Source of the DNA: Asterias rubens
Taxonomy: Eukaryota > Echinodermata > Asteroidea > Forcipulatida > Asteriidae
DNA: 64,000 nt
NCBI RefSeq assembly: GCF_902459465.1
Contig: NC_047066.1
Location: 14,511,047-14,575,046 of the forward strand
Direction of reading: 5' to 3'
Positions 31,736 to 42,088 of this stretch are shown here, piece by piece (the stretch's first letter is position 1; every line of letters starts with the position of its first letter). The notes under the pieces were generated by a model. It saw only the letters and a program-made list of their open reading frames with translations. It was not told the DNA's origin and did no database searches. The position numbers were made by a program, and so were the translations under genes.

Positions 31736-31953
31736 GACCGAACCGTCTTTTTTCAGAACCACCACTCCTTCAAAAAAGACTGATGCAAAGCTTCAAACAC
31801 CATTTAAAAGCAGATTTCTAGGATTCAAATTTTTGCGTGGTGGAAATAGGATATAGTAAGGTTTGCGGTAACACCATGTAATGATAATCTCTGAATGAGT
31901 TGGGGTGGTTCTGAAAAGAACCGTAGGTTCCCATGTTAAGTGAGGTACTATTC

Positions 31954-33918
31954 TTACTGGGAAACAACTTGGAAGATGTTTACTGATTGTTCTGCTGCCA
32001 CTACAAGATTGCCAGATGGTGTGAATGTGATGTCATAGGCATGACCACATTCCTCAATGACACATCCAATGTACTTGCCATCAGGACTGTACTGGCATAT
32101 TCTATTGGTTCCTCCATCAAATTGAGCAACAAAGATACTTCCATCTTTATCACAGCAAATACCCCAGGAACCTTCAGACTGATCAATATCTACTGAGAAC
32201 ACCTTTCCACCCTGATAATCAACTGAGTGTAAATGTTTATTACCTCTACGGTTGTAGATAATCCTCTCATTGTATAAAGTCAAATAGTCTGCTCTTACTG
32301 GAGTAGAGAATGTTCTGATGAGTGATCCATCAGGGTTGTAGAGTGAGATCTTCTGCCCTTCTGAATAACCCACTGCTATAAGATTGTTTTCATCCACCGC
32401 AAGTCTTGATGGGGAGAAGTTTCTTACCATTAGTTGGAACTGATAGAGGGGCATATACTTCCTGTTAAAGACCTTGACTTCTAGATTGTCAATCACATAC
32501 AGGTGATCATTATTGCCCACAGTGAGTGCTGATGGTTCAGAAAGACCTTTTAGTTTGAATCTTTGTGGGCAGTGAGTAGACTGTGATGTGTTTGCTGCTA
32601 CTTGAGGTTTTAATGTAGAGAAGGCAAATTGGTAAATATTTATATCTAATACTACTATTTCATTGTCGGAGAAAGCTGCAACAAACCTTACCATCTGAAA
32701 TTCTGGGAAGTCAAGTGTACTGAAACTTTCCTTCAGTTCCCACTCCTGTTTTGTATGGATTGTTTCATGTTCCTTGGCTTGAGCCTCTGCTTTAGCTTGT
32801 TGCTCATCTTCCAGCACCAGTCTTCCCACTGACCTTTCACCTTCTTCAAACTCAAGAAAGGAAAGCCTGTCAGACACAATCTCATTCTGTTTTTTAGTTA
32901 GTTCATCAAGGTTGTTTATAAGTTTCAGCTTGAAATCCAGAATCTCATGACAGCTTGCTTGGGTCATGAACTGATTCACTTCATCCAGCTTGTGCTCTAC
33001 CTGGGTCACTTCTTTTGTGTTGGTTGCCTCTGCAGTTTCAAATGTCTGGACTCTGTCTTTGTAAACACTCTCTGCCTCTTGCTTCAGCTGATTTTCCTCT
33101 TCGGTAATCTTTGATCTCTCCTTGGCAGCCTTCAGGGAGATTTTCATACTGGTTTCAGCATATGAAGATTCCAGTTTCTTGCGAGACTCACTAGCTTGTT
33201 CCATGGCAGTTTGAATATCAGCCTTGCATTTCTCAGCTTTTGCAATCAGCTCTACAACTTCCTGTTTGCATTTGTCTAAAGCCTCGGGTATGCCGATGGG
33301 GTCATGTGGTTGGTTTGCATGATCAAGAATGGTACAAGTTGAGCATTCTAACTTCTGGCATGTGTTGCAGTAGATGTTGAGAGTCTGATCACTGTGCTTG
33401 CCACACTTTGGAATGTACTCCCTGATTTTACTCCTGTACGTGTAGTTGACTTCTCCGGAATGCAGCTGTGCCAGCATGTAGACCTGATGAGATTTAGTAA
33501 CAGGAAAACGTTGATGTGCATTTTGGCAATCCTGACAAAGGAAATAATCACAGTCTACACACCTGGCAATTGCTGCATGCTGTTCATCATTACAGGCTTG
33601 ACATTTGACCTCTGACCCATGAGCCTCCATGAGTTGCTCCTGGACAGTAAACTCATCCACCAGGGCATTGAGTTTAAAGTCCTTAGGTAGACTGTCAACC
33701 TTGTTGTCCTCTAGTGTTGTTTTCTTTCTGCACAGAGGACACAGTAGGATGGAGTTGTTAGGATCTTGTTGGTGAAGCTCCTTGAGGCATGTGAAGCAGA
33801 AGCTGTGTAGACAGTCTAGCATTGTTGGATTGATGAAGCGATTGGTGCATATTGGACATTCTAGATGATCCTTACTGATCTTATCAAGCAGTGAATGGAC
33901 TGTGATACTGGCAGCCAT
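31954..33918 (-). CDS. TRIM56/TRIM2-like E3 ubiquitin ligase, gene A
   Basis: Intact 654-residue tripartite-motif protein encoded by one exon. The RING domain is C3HC4 with ligands C21, C24, C36, H38, C41, C44, C60, C63. B-box 1 is at about 106-144 (C106, C109, C120, C123, C128, C131, H135, H144) and B-box 2 at 172-205 (C172, H175, C184, C187, C192, C195, H200, H205). A coiled coil follows at about 210-370 and a C-terminal beta-propeller-like region (NHL/TRIM56 type) at about 390-654, with NNDHLYVIDN, NNLIAVGY, KDGSIFVAQ and FTPSGNLVV strands. The RING should recruit an E2 for ubiquitin transfer and the propeller should bind the target. The start ATG lies 29 nt after a conserved acceptor. Exact orthology to vertebrate TRIM56, TRIM2 or TRIM3 is not claimed. 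Confidence 0.93.
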   Translation of the reverse strand: MAASITVHSLLDKISKDHLECPICTNRFINPTMLDCLHSFCFTCLKELHQQDPNNSILLCPLCRKKTTLEDNKVDSLPKDFKLNALVDEFTVQEQLMEAHGSEVKCQACNDEQHAAIARCVDCDYFLCQDCQNAHQRFPVTKSHQVYMLAQLHSGEVNYTYRSKIREYIPKCGKHSDQTLNIYCNTCQKLECSTCTILDHANQPHDPIGIPEALDKCKQEVVELIAKAEKCKADIQTAMEQASESRKKLESSYAETSMKISLKAAKERSKITEEENQLKQEAESVYKDRVQTFETAEATNTKEVTQVEHKLDEVNQFMTQASCHEILDFKLKLINNLDELTKKQNEIVSDRLSFLEFEEGERSVGRLVLEDEQQAKAEAQAKEHETIHTKQEWELKESFSTLDFPEFQMVRFVAAFSDNEIVVLDINIYQFAFSTLKPQVAANTSQSTHCPQRFKLKGLSEPSALTVGNNDHLYVIDNLEVKVFNRKYMPLYQFQLMVRNFSPSRLAVDENNLIAVGYSEGQKISLYNPDGSLIRTFSTPVRADYLTLYNERIIYNRRGNKHLHSVDYQGGKVFSVDIDQSEGSWGICCDKDGSIFVAQFDGGTNRICQYSPDGKYIGCVIEECGHAYDITFTPSGNLVVAAEQSVNIFQVVSQ

Positions 33919-33947
33919 CTTTGACTTAAGCTTGTTACAATCTTTCC

Positions 33948-35781
33948 CTGTTGGTACAAAAGGGTAAATTCATTGTAGTTTAGAATTTGAATGTTTTTAT
34001 CAGTCATGTGTTAAATGATTTAGGTAGGCTAGTGTACTTGCCTTGTAGTGTAAAGTCAGTGTTCTTGAACCACGTTCTTACAAATTACCAATGTACCCAT
34101 TGTAACACTACTATACTTTAATTAATGTGCTGACTTGGGTAATTATGGATGAAGCTCCCAAACCTACACCCTCTTCTGGTAACTGCTTGTATACAATGTA
34201 CATTTAAGTCTAACGTGATTCCTATCTGTTGAGGAACCTCAAACTGATGGAGTTTAATTCGCCTCTTTAAGGTTTCTCAGCTATAAGAAATGTTCATCAA
34301 TGCCAAAATGTATTTGTATTTGTAGTCAACCCAAGGGCTGTAAGTACATAGGGACAACAGTTAAGGTGACACCAGATGAAGAGGGTCCTCTTTATATCAG
34401 TGAAAAGCACAGTCATTATATATCAGATGCTTTGACAGTGAACGTATTTCATTTGAAAAGGTTTAAGAGGCCCAAGTTTTTGCTGTTGCTGGAAATAAAA
34501 GGTACCTCAACTGATAAATGAATCAGGGATGATGTGGTTCTTCTGTTTTTAATGAACTCCCCTCATAAAAACATGAAGATAAAACCATGCGAATGCCCTG
34601 GATGGCAGAGTGGGGCTTTCAAAACTAATGACAGCTTTGCACTTTTTCAACAGGCTATCGTGCACACCCCTGATGACTATAGGCCTTTAGGATAATTGAG
34701 TAAATGTAGCTTGCCCAGCAGTTTTGAAGAATTTAAATGTTAAGTACCTACAAGCACCCCTCCCCATTTTTTTAAATTTTTACAAAAACAGTAAAAGGAA
34801 AGATACGTAACTGTTGAAGCCCTTTTCACACTTACTACCAAGCCAAATGCCGAATCACAGGAAATAAAACCCCAGCAAATTCATCGCATTAAATCCACAA
34901 CTACATGTTCCTTGATGTAGCCTTGCTCAAGGCAGTCGAATTATTCACTCAGAAAAAAAGACCGTCGCTGTATAAAAACCCACCCGTATACACTGTGCGT
35001 AAAATGTGTACCCATCGCACGACATGATGCCCGTACACTATCCGCATGCGTCGGCCGTCAGGCCGACAGCCTTGTATGGTCTGTGTTGAAGCCACTGACC
35101 TCATTACTATAATAAGCGAAGAGTTCCCACGGTCAACTCATTACCATATTGCCCGCGAAAGACGAGACATGTTTACATCACACACCACCACCACGAACGC
35201 TCTGTGAGCATAATAGGGTCAAAAGGTCGTGATAAGGGAAGTGCGTGATTGGACGTCAAAATGAATAATTAATTTGCTTCACATCCTGTGGTCTGATAGG
35301 TCTGAAGAAAGATATACATATTCATGAGATGCATACTATCATATCTGAGAGCCCCCCCATTTTTTTCCAATAATGGATTTTTTTTTCATGAAACACATTA
35401 AACCCGGAAGTTATTTTCCTTGATGGCCTTACTTCCTGGGAGTTCGCAGAGGTATAAGCAATTCAAGTGTGAAAGGGTTAAATATATCATACCAGGAAGT
35501 TCACATAGGAATGAAAACAACCCGTTAATTTCCTGCCGTGATATATTTTACCCTTTACACACCTGATTTGCTAACCCTTTCAAACTTCCAAAAGGCCATA
35601 TGAAGAGAACGAAGGAGGTTTGCCGATGATGACTAAGTTGAACAAAAGATCCACAACTATTTTTTCATGCACACCCTATTGTGCAACAACTTTGTCAACA
35701 ATCACTGGCTAATTTTGCCTCTTTTTACCCCATTCTTAAATCATTGTCCCTATACTATACTTCATGGAATAATATACTTAC
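33948..35781 (-). other. TRIM-A 5' intron
   Basis: Intron between the noncoding exon (donor GTAAGTA at 35781) and the coding exon (acceptor CAACAG at 33948). Parts are homologous to the TRIM-B/C introns (CCCTCTTCTGGTA, TTTTCCTTGATGGCCTTAC). 34930-35260 is unique, CpG-richer DNA. A 73-codon plus-strand frame at 34300 has no supporting motif. Confidence 0.6.
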
Positions 35782-35985
35782 AACTGTATATGATAATAGA
35801 ATTATTGATGTCGATTGAGGTCTTTCTTCGTCAGTAAGCCCAACAAGGTGTGACTTCTGGTGTTTTACACCCTCAACCTCCTTTAGTACACTGCTGTGCT
35901 GTGCTGTTTGAGGCGTACCTGTTTATAGTGCCAAGTAGTCGGGGTACATGTAGTATCATAGTTTGCATAATGGCATATATTGCTC
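35782..35985 (-). other. TRIM-A 5' noncoding exon
   Basis: Homologous to the noncoding exons of B and C (minus-strand blocks CTTGTTGGGCTTACTGACGAAG and AAGAAAGACCTCAA). It ends in a strong donor TT|GTAAGTA. The 5' limit is inferred as about 30 bp downstream of the TATA box. Confidence 0.55.
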
Positions 35986-36010
35986 AGCGATCCCTGAAAA
36001 AAAATCCCTT

Positions 36011-36034
36011 TCAATTTATATCCCCAATGAGGTC
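36011..36034 (-). promoter_or_regulatory. TRIM-A core promoter
   Basis: On the minus strand, TGACCTCA and an inverted CCAAT (CATTGGGG) precede ATATAAATTG, a TATA box. Arrangement and spacing match the promoters of genes B and C. Confidence 0.6.
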
Positions 36035-36059
36035 AGTCATGTGTGATTCATAAGTACAG

Positions 36060-37320
36060 TATAAACATTGTATGTAGACTACACCTATAGTAGACAGGTC
36101 CTTTTGTACGTTTGAGCACAACGAGTGGAAGATTTCAAGCTGGTTTCAGGTGTGAACCAACAGAAAAGGCTTCAAAAAAATGCTGCATATAAATATGTCA
36201 TTCCTTACAACACAAAAATATTCATATACATTCCCTTGAACAAATACGCTGTACAATTTCAAAATGCATCTATTGTATGAGCATGTGTAAAGCACTCTTA
36301 CACCATCTACCAGATGGCTTAATACTTGGCTGAAGTTGGGGCTGGGCGGGTTTTGGAGGACAGATATTACGTAATCAATTGCAATATATTGTCTTAGGTT
36401 GACAATATACCCTGAGATCTGCGAGCCCCATCACCAAGCTCACAAGAAGGGCAAAAACTTCTGTAATTTTCTCACTTTGGTCAGTCACCCGCATCCAGGC
36501 AAGGGAAGCCCCTAGAACCAAGGACCCTGGGGACCGTCGCCAGGTATGTCCTCTTGCCTGTTTAGGCCCGGCCACTTGTTTGGGAGAGGAACTCATGGAA
36601 TCCCATCGTCAAGTGCCAAGGAAGGGCAAAAACCTACAAACTATTTACATCTTTGGTCACCTATGCCACAGGCCAGGGCATCACCTACCCCCCACCCCAA
36701 AACCCTGGGGACCCCAAAACCCTGGGGACCCCAAAACCCTGGGGACCCCAAAACCCTGGGGACCCCAAAACCCTGGGGACCCCAAAACCCTGGGGACCCC
36801 GAAACCCTGGGGACCCCGAAACCCTGGGGACCCCGAAACCCTGGGGACCCAATAACCCTGGGGACCACAAAACCCTTGGGACCATTGCCCGATTGCTGGT
36901 CTCCAATACTAGAATCATGTCGTATCATCTTTACATCATCAAGTCGCTTTGGACTTTCAAGTATAAGTTAAAAAAAAATATCTATTCCCTTGACTGAAGC
37001 CCAAGATTCTCAACAAGGTTAAATCTGGAACGTTCAGTTTGTGGACTGTTCAATCTCACCATTCTATCTATAGCAAAAGCACGAGTGTGGAAGAAATCAA
37101 ACTATTCAAACTTTTGAAAAGTAAATGTTACAACTTCATGAGAAACTTTTGCAATTGTAATAGAGTATTATTCTAAACTTAGCATTTGACAATAACAAAT
37201 ATCATGTTTTTTGATAGACAAGAAATTACTTGGGTGTACCGATTAAGTCTAGGATTACACTTAGTGATCATTTATTTCCAATCTAAATGGATACAAATGA
37301 TTATGTACAAAGTGCAATAG
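36060..37320. other. TRIM-A upstream DNA and unit junction
   Basis: 36060-36160 is homologous to the B/C promoter-upstream DNA (GAAGATTTCAA block). 37020-37320 matches 47650-48140 (CTCACCATTCTAT, AGTGCAGCACTCACAGG). The Helitron and GATC-rich MITE of units B and C are missing between these blocks. Holds the 17-bp minisatellite. Confidence 0.65.
36699..36890. repeat. 17-bp minisatellite
   Basis: About 10-11 units of AAAACCCTGGGGACCCC, nearly perfect, with a variant (CGAAACCCTGGGGACCC) in the second half. Each unit has a short CCC/GGGG inverted symmetry. Translated frames through it are artefacts. Confidence 0.94.
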
Positions 37321-40109
37321 TGCAGCACTCACAGGCTTTCAAGTGTGTTGTTACCTTATGTTCCTGCTTTACAATACACTCAGAACAAACTTTCAAAGGT
37401 CAACAATGATGATCCCTCTTCTGTCATGGTAGGTATCTCATACCATGTACCATCACAATGACCCCTGTATGCGGGGATGTTGTACTAGCAGTGAATGGGA
37501 CCTGGCTATAGCAGTCATGTTGTTTCTTCAGTTCAGTAATTCAAGTAATAATTTGCTCAAGATCTGCTCTAAAATCAATTGCTCTTTGTTCAACCTAAGA
37601 TCATTCATAGAACTATTGATAGTACTAGAATATACATGCTCTGTTTATTTGAGTGTTTTTATGAATGGCACCTTTGTACAATGTTTCACGTTAAGAATGA
37701 CAAACACCAGCAAGCTCATAGTGAAGTGTGCTACCAGCTAGGACCAGTACATAAAGCTGCTGAATGCACAACCAGTAGCTGAGTATAACAACATGGTCAC
37801 CAATAAGGTGTGGAGCCAAAATACCATGTCATGGGAGTACCCTGTTATTAGACTGGTATTCTATTTAATCTTAAAGAAATCTTTTCTGCTCAAGCAACTC
37901 CATGAAACTGGGCCCAGTCTTCATGTAGGACACACTGGTGTGGAAGCAAAGTAGCTGCTTCTATTCCATTGCAAGTGTATGGTACTCTTTAGTGAGTATG
38001 GTCATTACAGTACAGGACATAAATTGTACACTTTGACATGAGTGCCACCTACGTAACCTGTGGGCCCAACTGGAGCTAGTCAGGAGTAGATATTGCTTTT
38101 AAAAAGTCTTCTGCTTAACAACAAAAATCAGCAGTGTATGAATCACAGATGGTACATGTAGAATACATGGTATGATTGGATTTAATCTTTGTTTGTTATA
38201 TTTTTATTGTGCTTGCCTCTTTTTTTAGGACTGAAGCAGCTCTATGAAATTGGGCCCAAAATCCAAACCAGACTCCAATAGTACCAGAGCCTCAGTTCAA
38301 TGTTCTATAAACCACTCAGCCAGCTTTAAAACTAATCAAATACATTCCAAACTTTTCATTTCCATTTACACAAGATACTTTTGTTTTAAAAAGCTTTTAA
38401 AATGAAAGCATTATTCGTTACATTTGAGAGCATATATGATGATGTGTTTATCTTAACTAACAAGCAAAATGGAAAATATAGAAAAAGTAGTACAAACAAA
38501 TTAACAATAATCATTAGTTTACTTGAACAGTGGTGAATACATTGTCTGATTTCAGTTGGCAGGCATTAAAAACAAAACAAAAAAACCCTATTAATATGAA
38601 TAAATGTGACCTTATTGAACAACAGTGCCCTCTAATGCATGTTTGAATAACTGTGTTAGGAATACTTAAATCAGTGCTCTATAAACCAATCAGCTGTAAC
38701 ACTTAACACGCTATTAGCAACTACATTCCAACCTTTTCATTTCATACATTTATTTTGTTGCAATTTACACACAGTACTTGTCGTTTCTTTTAAAAAGCAA
38801 ACAAGAAAGCAATTTTATATACACGTGACAGCTAGCAGATGATAGTGATGAAGTGTTTGTGTTAATTTACAAGCAAAATGGAAAATATAAGAATAGTAGT
38901 AAAAGAAAATAACAATAATCGTCAGTTTATTTAAACGGTGGTGAGTACATTGTTTGAATCCATTAGACAGGCATTAGAATTAAGAAAACAACTATTAGTT
39001 TGAATAAAATTTAATGTGATCTTATTGAACAACAGTGTCCTTTAATGCATGTTGGAATACCAAACTTCATCGTTAAAGATAATAGGTGGGCATGATAAGC
39101 CATTCATTGTATTATAAGTACTCACAAACTCTGCAAAATGTGAAGAGACAGACAGTAAATTAGTTAGGGGCAATAAATCTTGCTATTTGTACTGTCCACT
39201 TATTAAATTGTTGTTTCCATGCAACCAAGATGCAACAAGGTTATTTTTGAGTAGTTGTTGTTCCACATTCCATCTTATTTTAACGTGATTCTGCACCAAA
39301 TTTAGATGTCACATGGAAGTGGAACACCTTTTTTTGTATCCCTTTTCTTTTTCTTTTTTTCCCTTTTTTTTTCTTCACATAAACAGTAATTTAGGTGATT
39401 TACAATTTTGTTGTTGTGAAGCATCGTAATGTACATAATGCCATATTGCCTCCTTTGCCTTTGGCTTCAGAAATTTCAGATTGTGGATGCTCTTCAAGGA
39501 TATATTTAGGTTTGGGAAATTAATTGTCCAGATATTCTGATGAATCAAATACAAGGTGTCCAAAATGTTCACTTCCAACAATAATACTTTTACAAGTGTA
39601 CAAAACAGATTGACCAGCAGGACAGGAAGACTTAACTATTAACAGATTGTCCGGATGACGCCCATAAACCCCTCTTTCTTTTACTGTACAATTAATCCTA
39701 TTATCTGTGTCTTTGCTTTGGTTTGAGTTGGTTTCAATGAGTCTTCCTTGAAATTTTAAACAGTGCATCTCTGACAACCTTGTATTACAACAAATAGTTT
39801 ATGGCTTGACATTTCGACTCTAGCAGGAGTCTTCCTCAGAGGCTAAATGACAACACAACAAATATAAACCTTGTAATCCTATACAACATACAGTGTCTCA
39901 AAGTTATTTCAATCACGTTGTTTACCCATTGACATTGTATGTTATTGTTAAAAATGTGACTACTGCAACAAGTCTCCTAATTAGGTAGGAGCCAGCAAAT
40001 TGCTACATTTACAATATCATAAACTAGTGTAATGTGTATGTTATGATACTATTAGATCAGTTGTTTTGTTTTTATAGTTCACTTTCACATGTTAAGTGAG
40101 GTACTATTC
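37321..40109. repeat. Tandem-unit 3' flank, copy in unit B
   Basis: Non-coding sequence downstream of TRIM-B, repeated at 48140-50709 and 58790-63387 with few differences. Distinct modules: CAGTAGTGCAGCACTCACAGG-like start, CTCTATGAAATTGGGCCC repeat ends, AT-rich paired blocks (AACAATAATCATTAG / AACAATAATCGTCAG), and an old retroelement-like remnant at 39375-39850. No intact gene. Confidence 0.75.
39375..39850 (-). mobile_element. Old retroelement-like remnant with stem-loop motif
   Basis: The minus-strand frame from 39777 (MHCLKFQGRLIETNSNQSKD, then ERGVYGRHPDNLLIVK, then FGHLVFDSSEYLDN) is stopped once and continues FPKPKYILEEHPQSEISEAK. It looks like decayed coding sequence. It is preceded on the same strand by CTGAGGA-GACTC-CTGCTA-GAGTC-GAAAT at 39811-39839. 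Copies lie at 49960-50450 and 62640-63135. Family not identified. Confidence 0.4.
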
Positions 40110-42059
40110 TTACTGGGAAACAACTTGGAAGATGTGTACTGATTGGTCTGCTGCCACTACAATATTGCCAGATGGTGTGAATGTGATGTCATAGGCATTA
40201 CCACAATCCTCAATGACACATCCAATGTACTTGCCATCAGAACTGTACTGACATGTTCTATTGGTTTCTCCATCATATTGAGCAACAAAGATACTACCAT
40301 CTTTATCACAGCAAATACCCCAGGATCCTTCAGACTGATCAGTATCTACTGAGAACACCTTTCCACCCTTATAATCAACTGAGTTTAAAAGTGTATCACC
40401 TCTACTGTTGAAGATAATCCTCTCATTGTATAAAGTCAAATAGTATACATTTACTGGAGTAGAGAATGTTCTGATGAGTGATCCATAAGGGTTGTAGAGT
40501 GAGATCTGCCGCCCTTGTGAATAACCCACTGCTATGAGATTGTTTTCATCCACTGCAAGGCATGATGGGGAGAAGTCTTTGACACTTAGTTTAAACTGAC
40601 GATGGGGCATATATTTCCTGTTAAAGACCTTGACTTCTAGATTGTCAATCACATACAGGTGATCATTATTGCCCACAGTGAGTGCTGATGGTTCAGAAAG
40701 ACCTTTTAGTTTTAATCTTTGTGGGCAGTGAGTAGACTGTGATGTGTTTGCTGCTACTTGAGGTTTGAATGCAAACAATGTATTGTGGTCTATATCTAAT
40801 ACTACTATTTCATTGTCGGAGAAAGCTGTAACAAACCTTTCCGTAGCAAATTGTGTGAAGCCAAGTTGACTGAAACTTTCTTTCAGTTTCCACTTTTGTT
40901 TTGTATGGATTGTTTCATGTTCCTTGGCCTGAGCCTCTGCTTTAGCTTGTTGCTCATCTTCCAGCACCAGTCTTCCCACTGACCTTTCACCTTCTTCAAA
41001 CTCAAGAAAGGAAAGCCTGTCAGACACAATCTCACCTTGTATCTTATTAAGTTCATCAAGATTGTTTACAAGTTTCAGCTTGAAATCCAGAATCTCATGA
41101 GAGCTTGCTTGGGTCATGAACTGATTCACTTCATCCAGCTTGTGCTCTACCTGGGTCACTTCTTTTGTGTTGGTTGCCTCTGCAGTTTCAAATGTCTGGA
41201 CTCTGTCTTTGTAAACACTCTCTGCCTCTTGTTTCAGCTGCTTTTCCTCTTCTGTGATCTTTGCTCTCTCCTTAGCAGCCTTCTGGGAGATTTTCATATT
41301 GGTTTCAGCATATGAAGATTCCAGTTTCTTGCGAGACTCACTAGCTTGGTCCATGGCAGTTTGGATATCAGCCTTGCATTTCTCAGCTTTTGCAATCAGC
41401 TCTACAACTTCCTGTTTGCATTTGTCTAAAGCCTTGGGTATGCCGATGGGGTCATGTGGTTGGTTTGCACGATCAAGAATGGTACAAGTTGTGCATTCTA
41501 ACTTCTGGCATGTGTTGCAGTAGATGTTGAGAGTCTGATCACTGTGCTTGCCACACTTTGGAATGTACTCCCTGATTTTACTGCGATAGGTTACTACACC
41601 TGATTGCAGTTGAGCAAGTGAGTAGATTTGATGTGATTTCAAAATAGTCAGTTGCTGATGTGCTTGTTGACATTCATGACAAATAAAATGTTCACAGTCA
41701 ATACATCTGGAAACAGCCATATGATCTCTTTCACAAGCTTGACATTTGACCTCTGACCCATGACCCTCAAAGAGTTGCTCCTGAACAGTAAACTCATCCA
41801 CCAGGGCATTGAGTTTAAAGTCCTTAGGTAGACTGTCAACCTTGTTGTCTTCTAGTGTTGTTTTCTTTCTGCACAGAGGACACAGTAGGATGGAGTTGTT
41901 AGGATCTTGTTGGTGAAGCTCCTTGAGGCATGTGAAGCAGAAGCTGTGTAGACAGTCTAGCATTGTTGGATTGATGAAGCGATTGGTGCATATTGGACAT
42001 TCTAGATGATCCTTACTGATCTTATCAAGCACTGAATGGACTGTGATACTGGCAGCCAT
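40110..42059 (-). CDS. TRIM56/TRIM2-like E3 ubiquitin ligase, gene B
   Basis: Intact 649-residue paralogue of gene A. The first ~95 residues, including the whole RING (CPICTNRF...CPLCRK), are identical to A and C except for one residue in A (SLLDK against SVLDK). B-box 1 differs strongly (CQACERDHMAVSRCIDCEHF). In B-box 2 the conserved histidine of TILDHANQPH is Arg (TILDRANQPH, codon CGT where A and C have CAT), removing one expected zinc ligand. Coiled coil and propeller as in A, with changes concentrated in loops (KYMPHRQFKL, YSQGRQISLY, TPVNVYYLTLY). The coding sequence has no frame breaks. Confidence 0.93.
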   Translation of the reverse strand: MAASITVHSVLDKISKDHLECPICTNRFINPTMLDCLHSFCFTCLKELHQQDPNNSILLCPLCRKKTTLEDNKVDSLPKDFKLNALVDEFTVQEQLFEGHGSEVKCQACERDHMAVSRCIDCEHFICHECQQAHQQLTILKSHQIYSLAQLQSGVVTYRSKIREYIPKCGKHSDQTLNIYCNTCQKLECTTCTILDRANQPHDPIGIPKALDKCKQEVVELIAKAEKCKADIQTAMDQASESRKKLESSYAETNMKISQKAAKERAKITEEEKQLKQEAESVYKDRVQTFETAEATNTKEVTQVEHKLDEVNQFMTQASSHEILDFKLKLVNNLDELNKIQGEIVSDRLSFLEFEEGERSVGRLVLEDEQQAKAEAQAKEHETIHTKQKWKLKESFSQLGFTQFATERFVTAFSDNEIVVLDIDHNTLFAFKPQVAANTSQSTHCPQRLKLKGLSEPSALTVGNNDHLYVIDNLEVKVFNRKYMPHRQFKLSVKDFSPSCLAVDENNLIAVGYSQGRQISLYNPYGSLIRTFSTPVNVYYLTLYNERIIFNSRGDTLLNSVDYKGGKVFSVDTDQSEGSWGICCDKDGSIFVAQYDGETNRTCQYSSDGKYIGCVIEDCGNAYDITFTPSGNIVVAADQSVHIFQVVSQ

Positions 42060-42088
42060 CTTTGACTTTAGCTTGTTACAATCTTTCC

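Larger units (their letters stand above)
30451..31922. mobile_element. Repeat B relative split by hAT copy 2
   Basis: 30451-30544 (TAGTAACTTGCGGGTACAAC ... GTTTGAAACATTGAGACC) resumes at 31744 with CGTCTTTTTTCAGAACCACC. The empty-site equivalent is seen in MITE B (ACATCGAGACCCGACCGGTTC). It contains a histone-type stem-loop on the minus strand at 31907-31922 (GGTTCTTTTCAGAACC followed by ACCCCA) and a decayed one at 31745-31760. Confidence 0.65.

Noticed and set aside
34300..34521. 73-codon plus-strand frame in the TRIM-A 5' intron
   Set aside because: Somewhat protein-like (TPDEEGPLYISEKHSHYISD), but no splice sites fit, no family is recognised and no counterpart exists in units B or C.
36546..36997. 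Open frames encoding PWGPQNPGDPKTLG-type repeats
   Set aside because: Produced by the 17-bp minisatellite. The period is not a multiple of three, so the peptide pattern is a frame-cycling artefact.
37445..37741. 98-codon frame conserved at 48268-48564
   Set aside because: Conservation follows from the recent segmental duplication. The unit D version is disrupted by insertions and there is no motif or coding-like substitution pattern.
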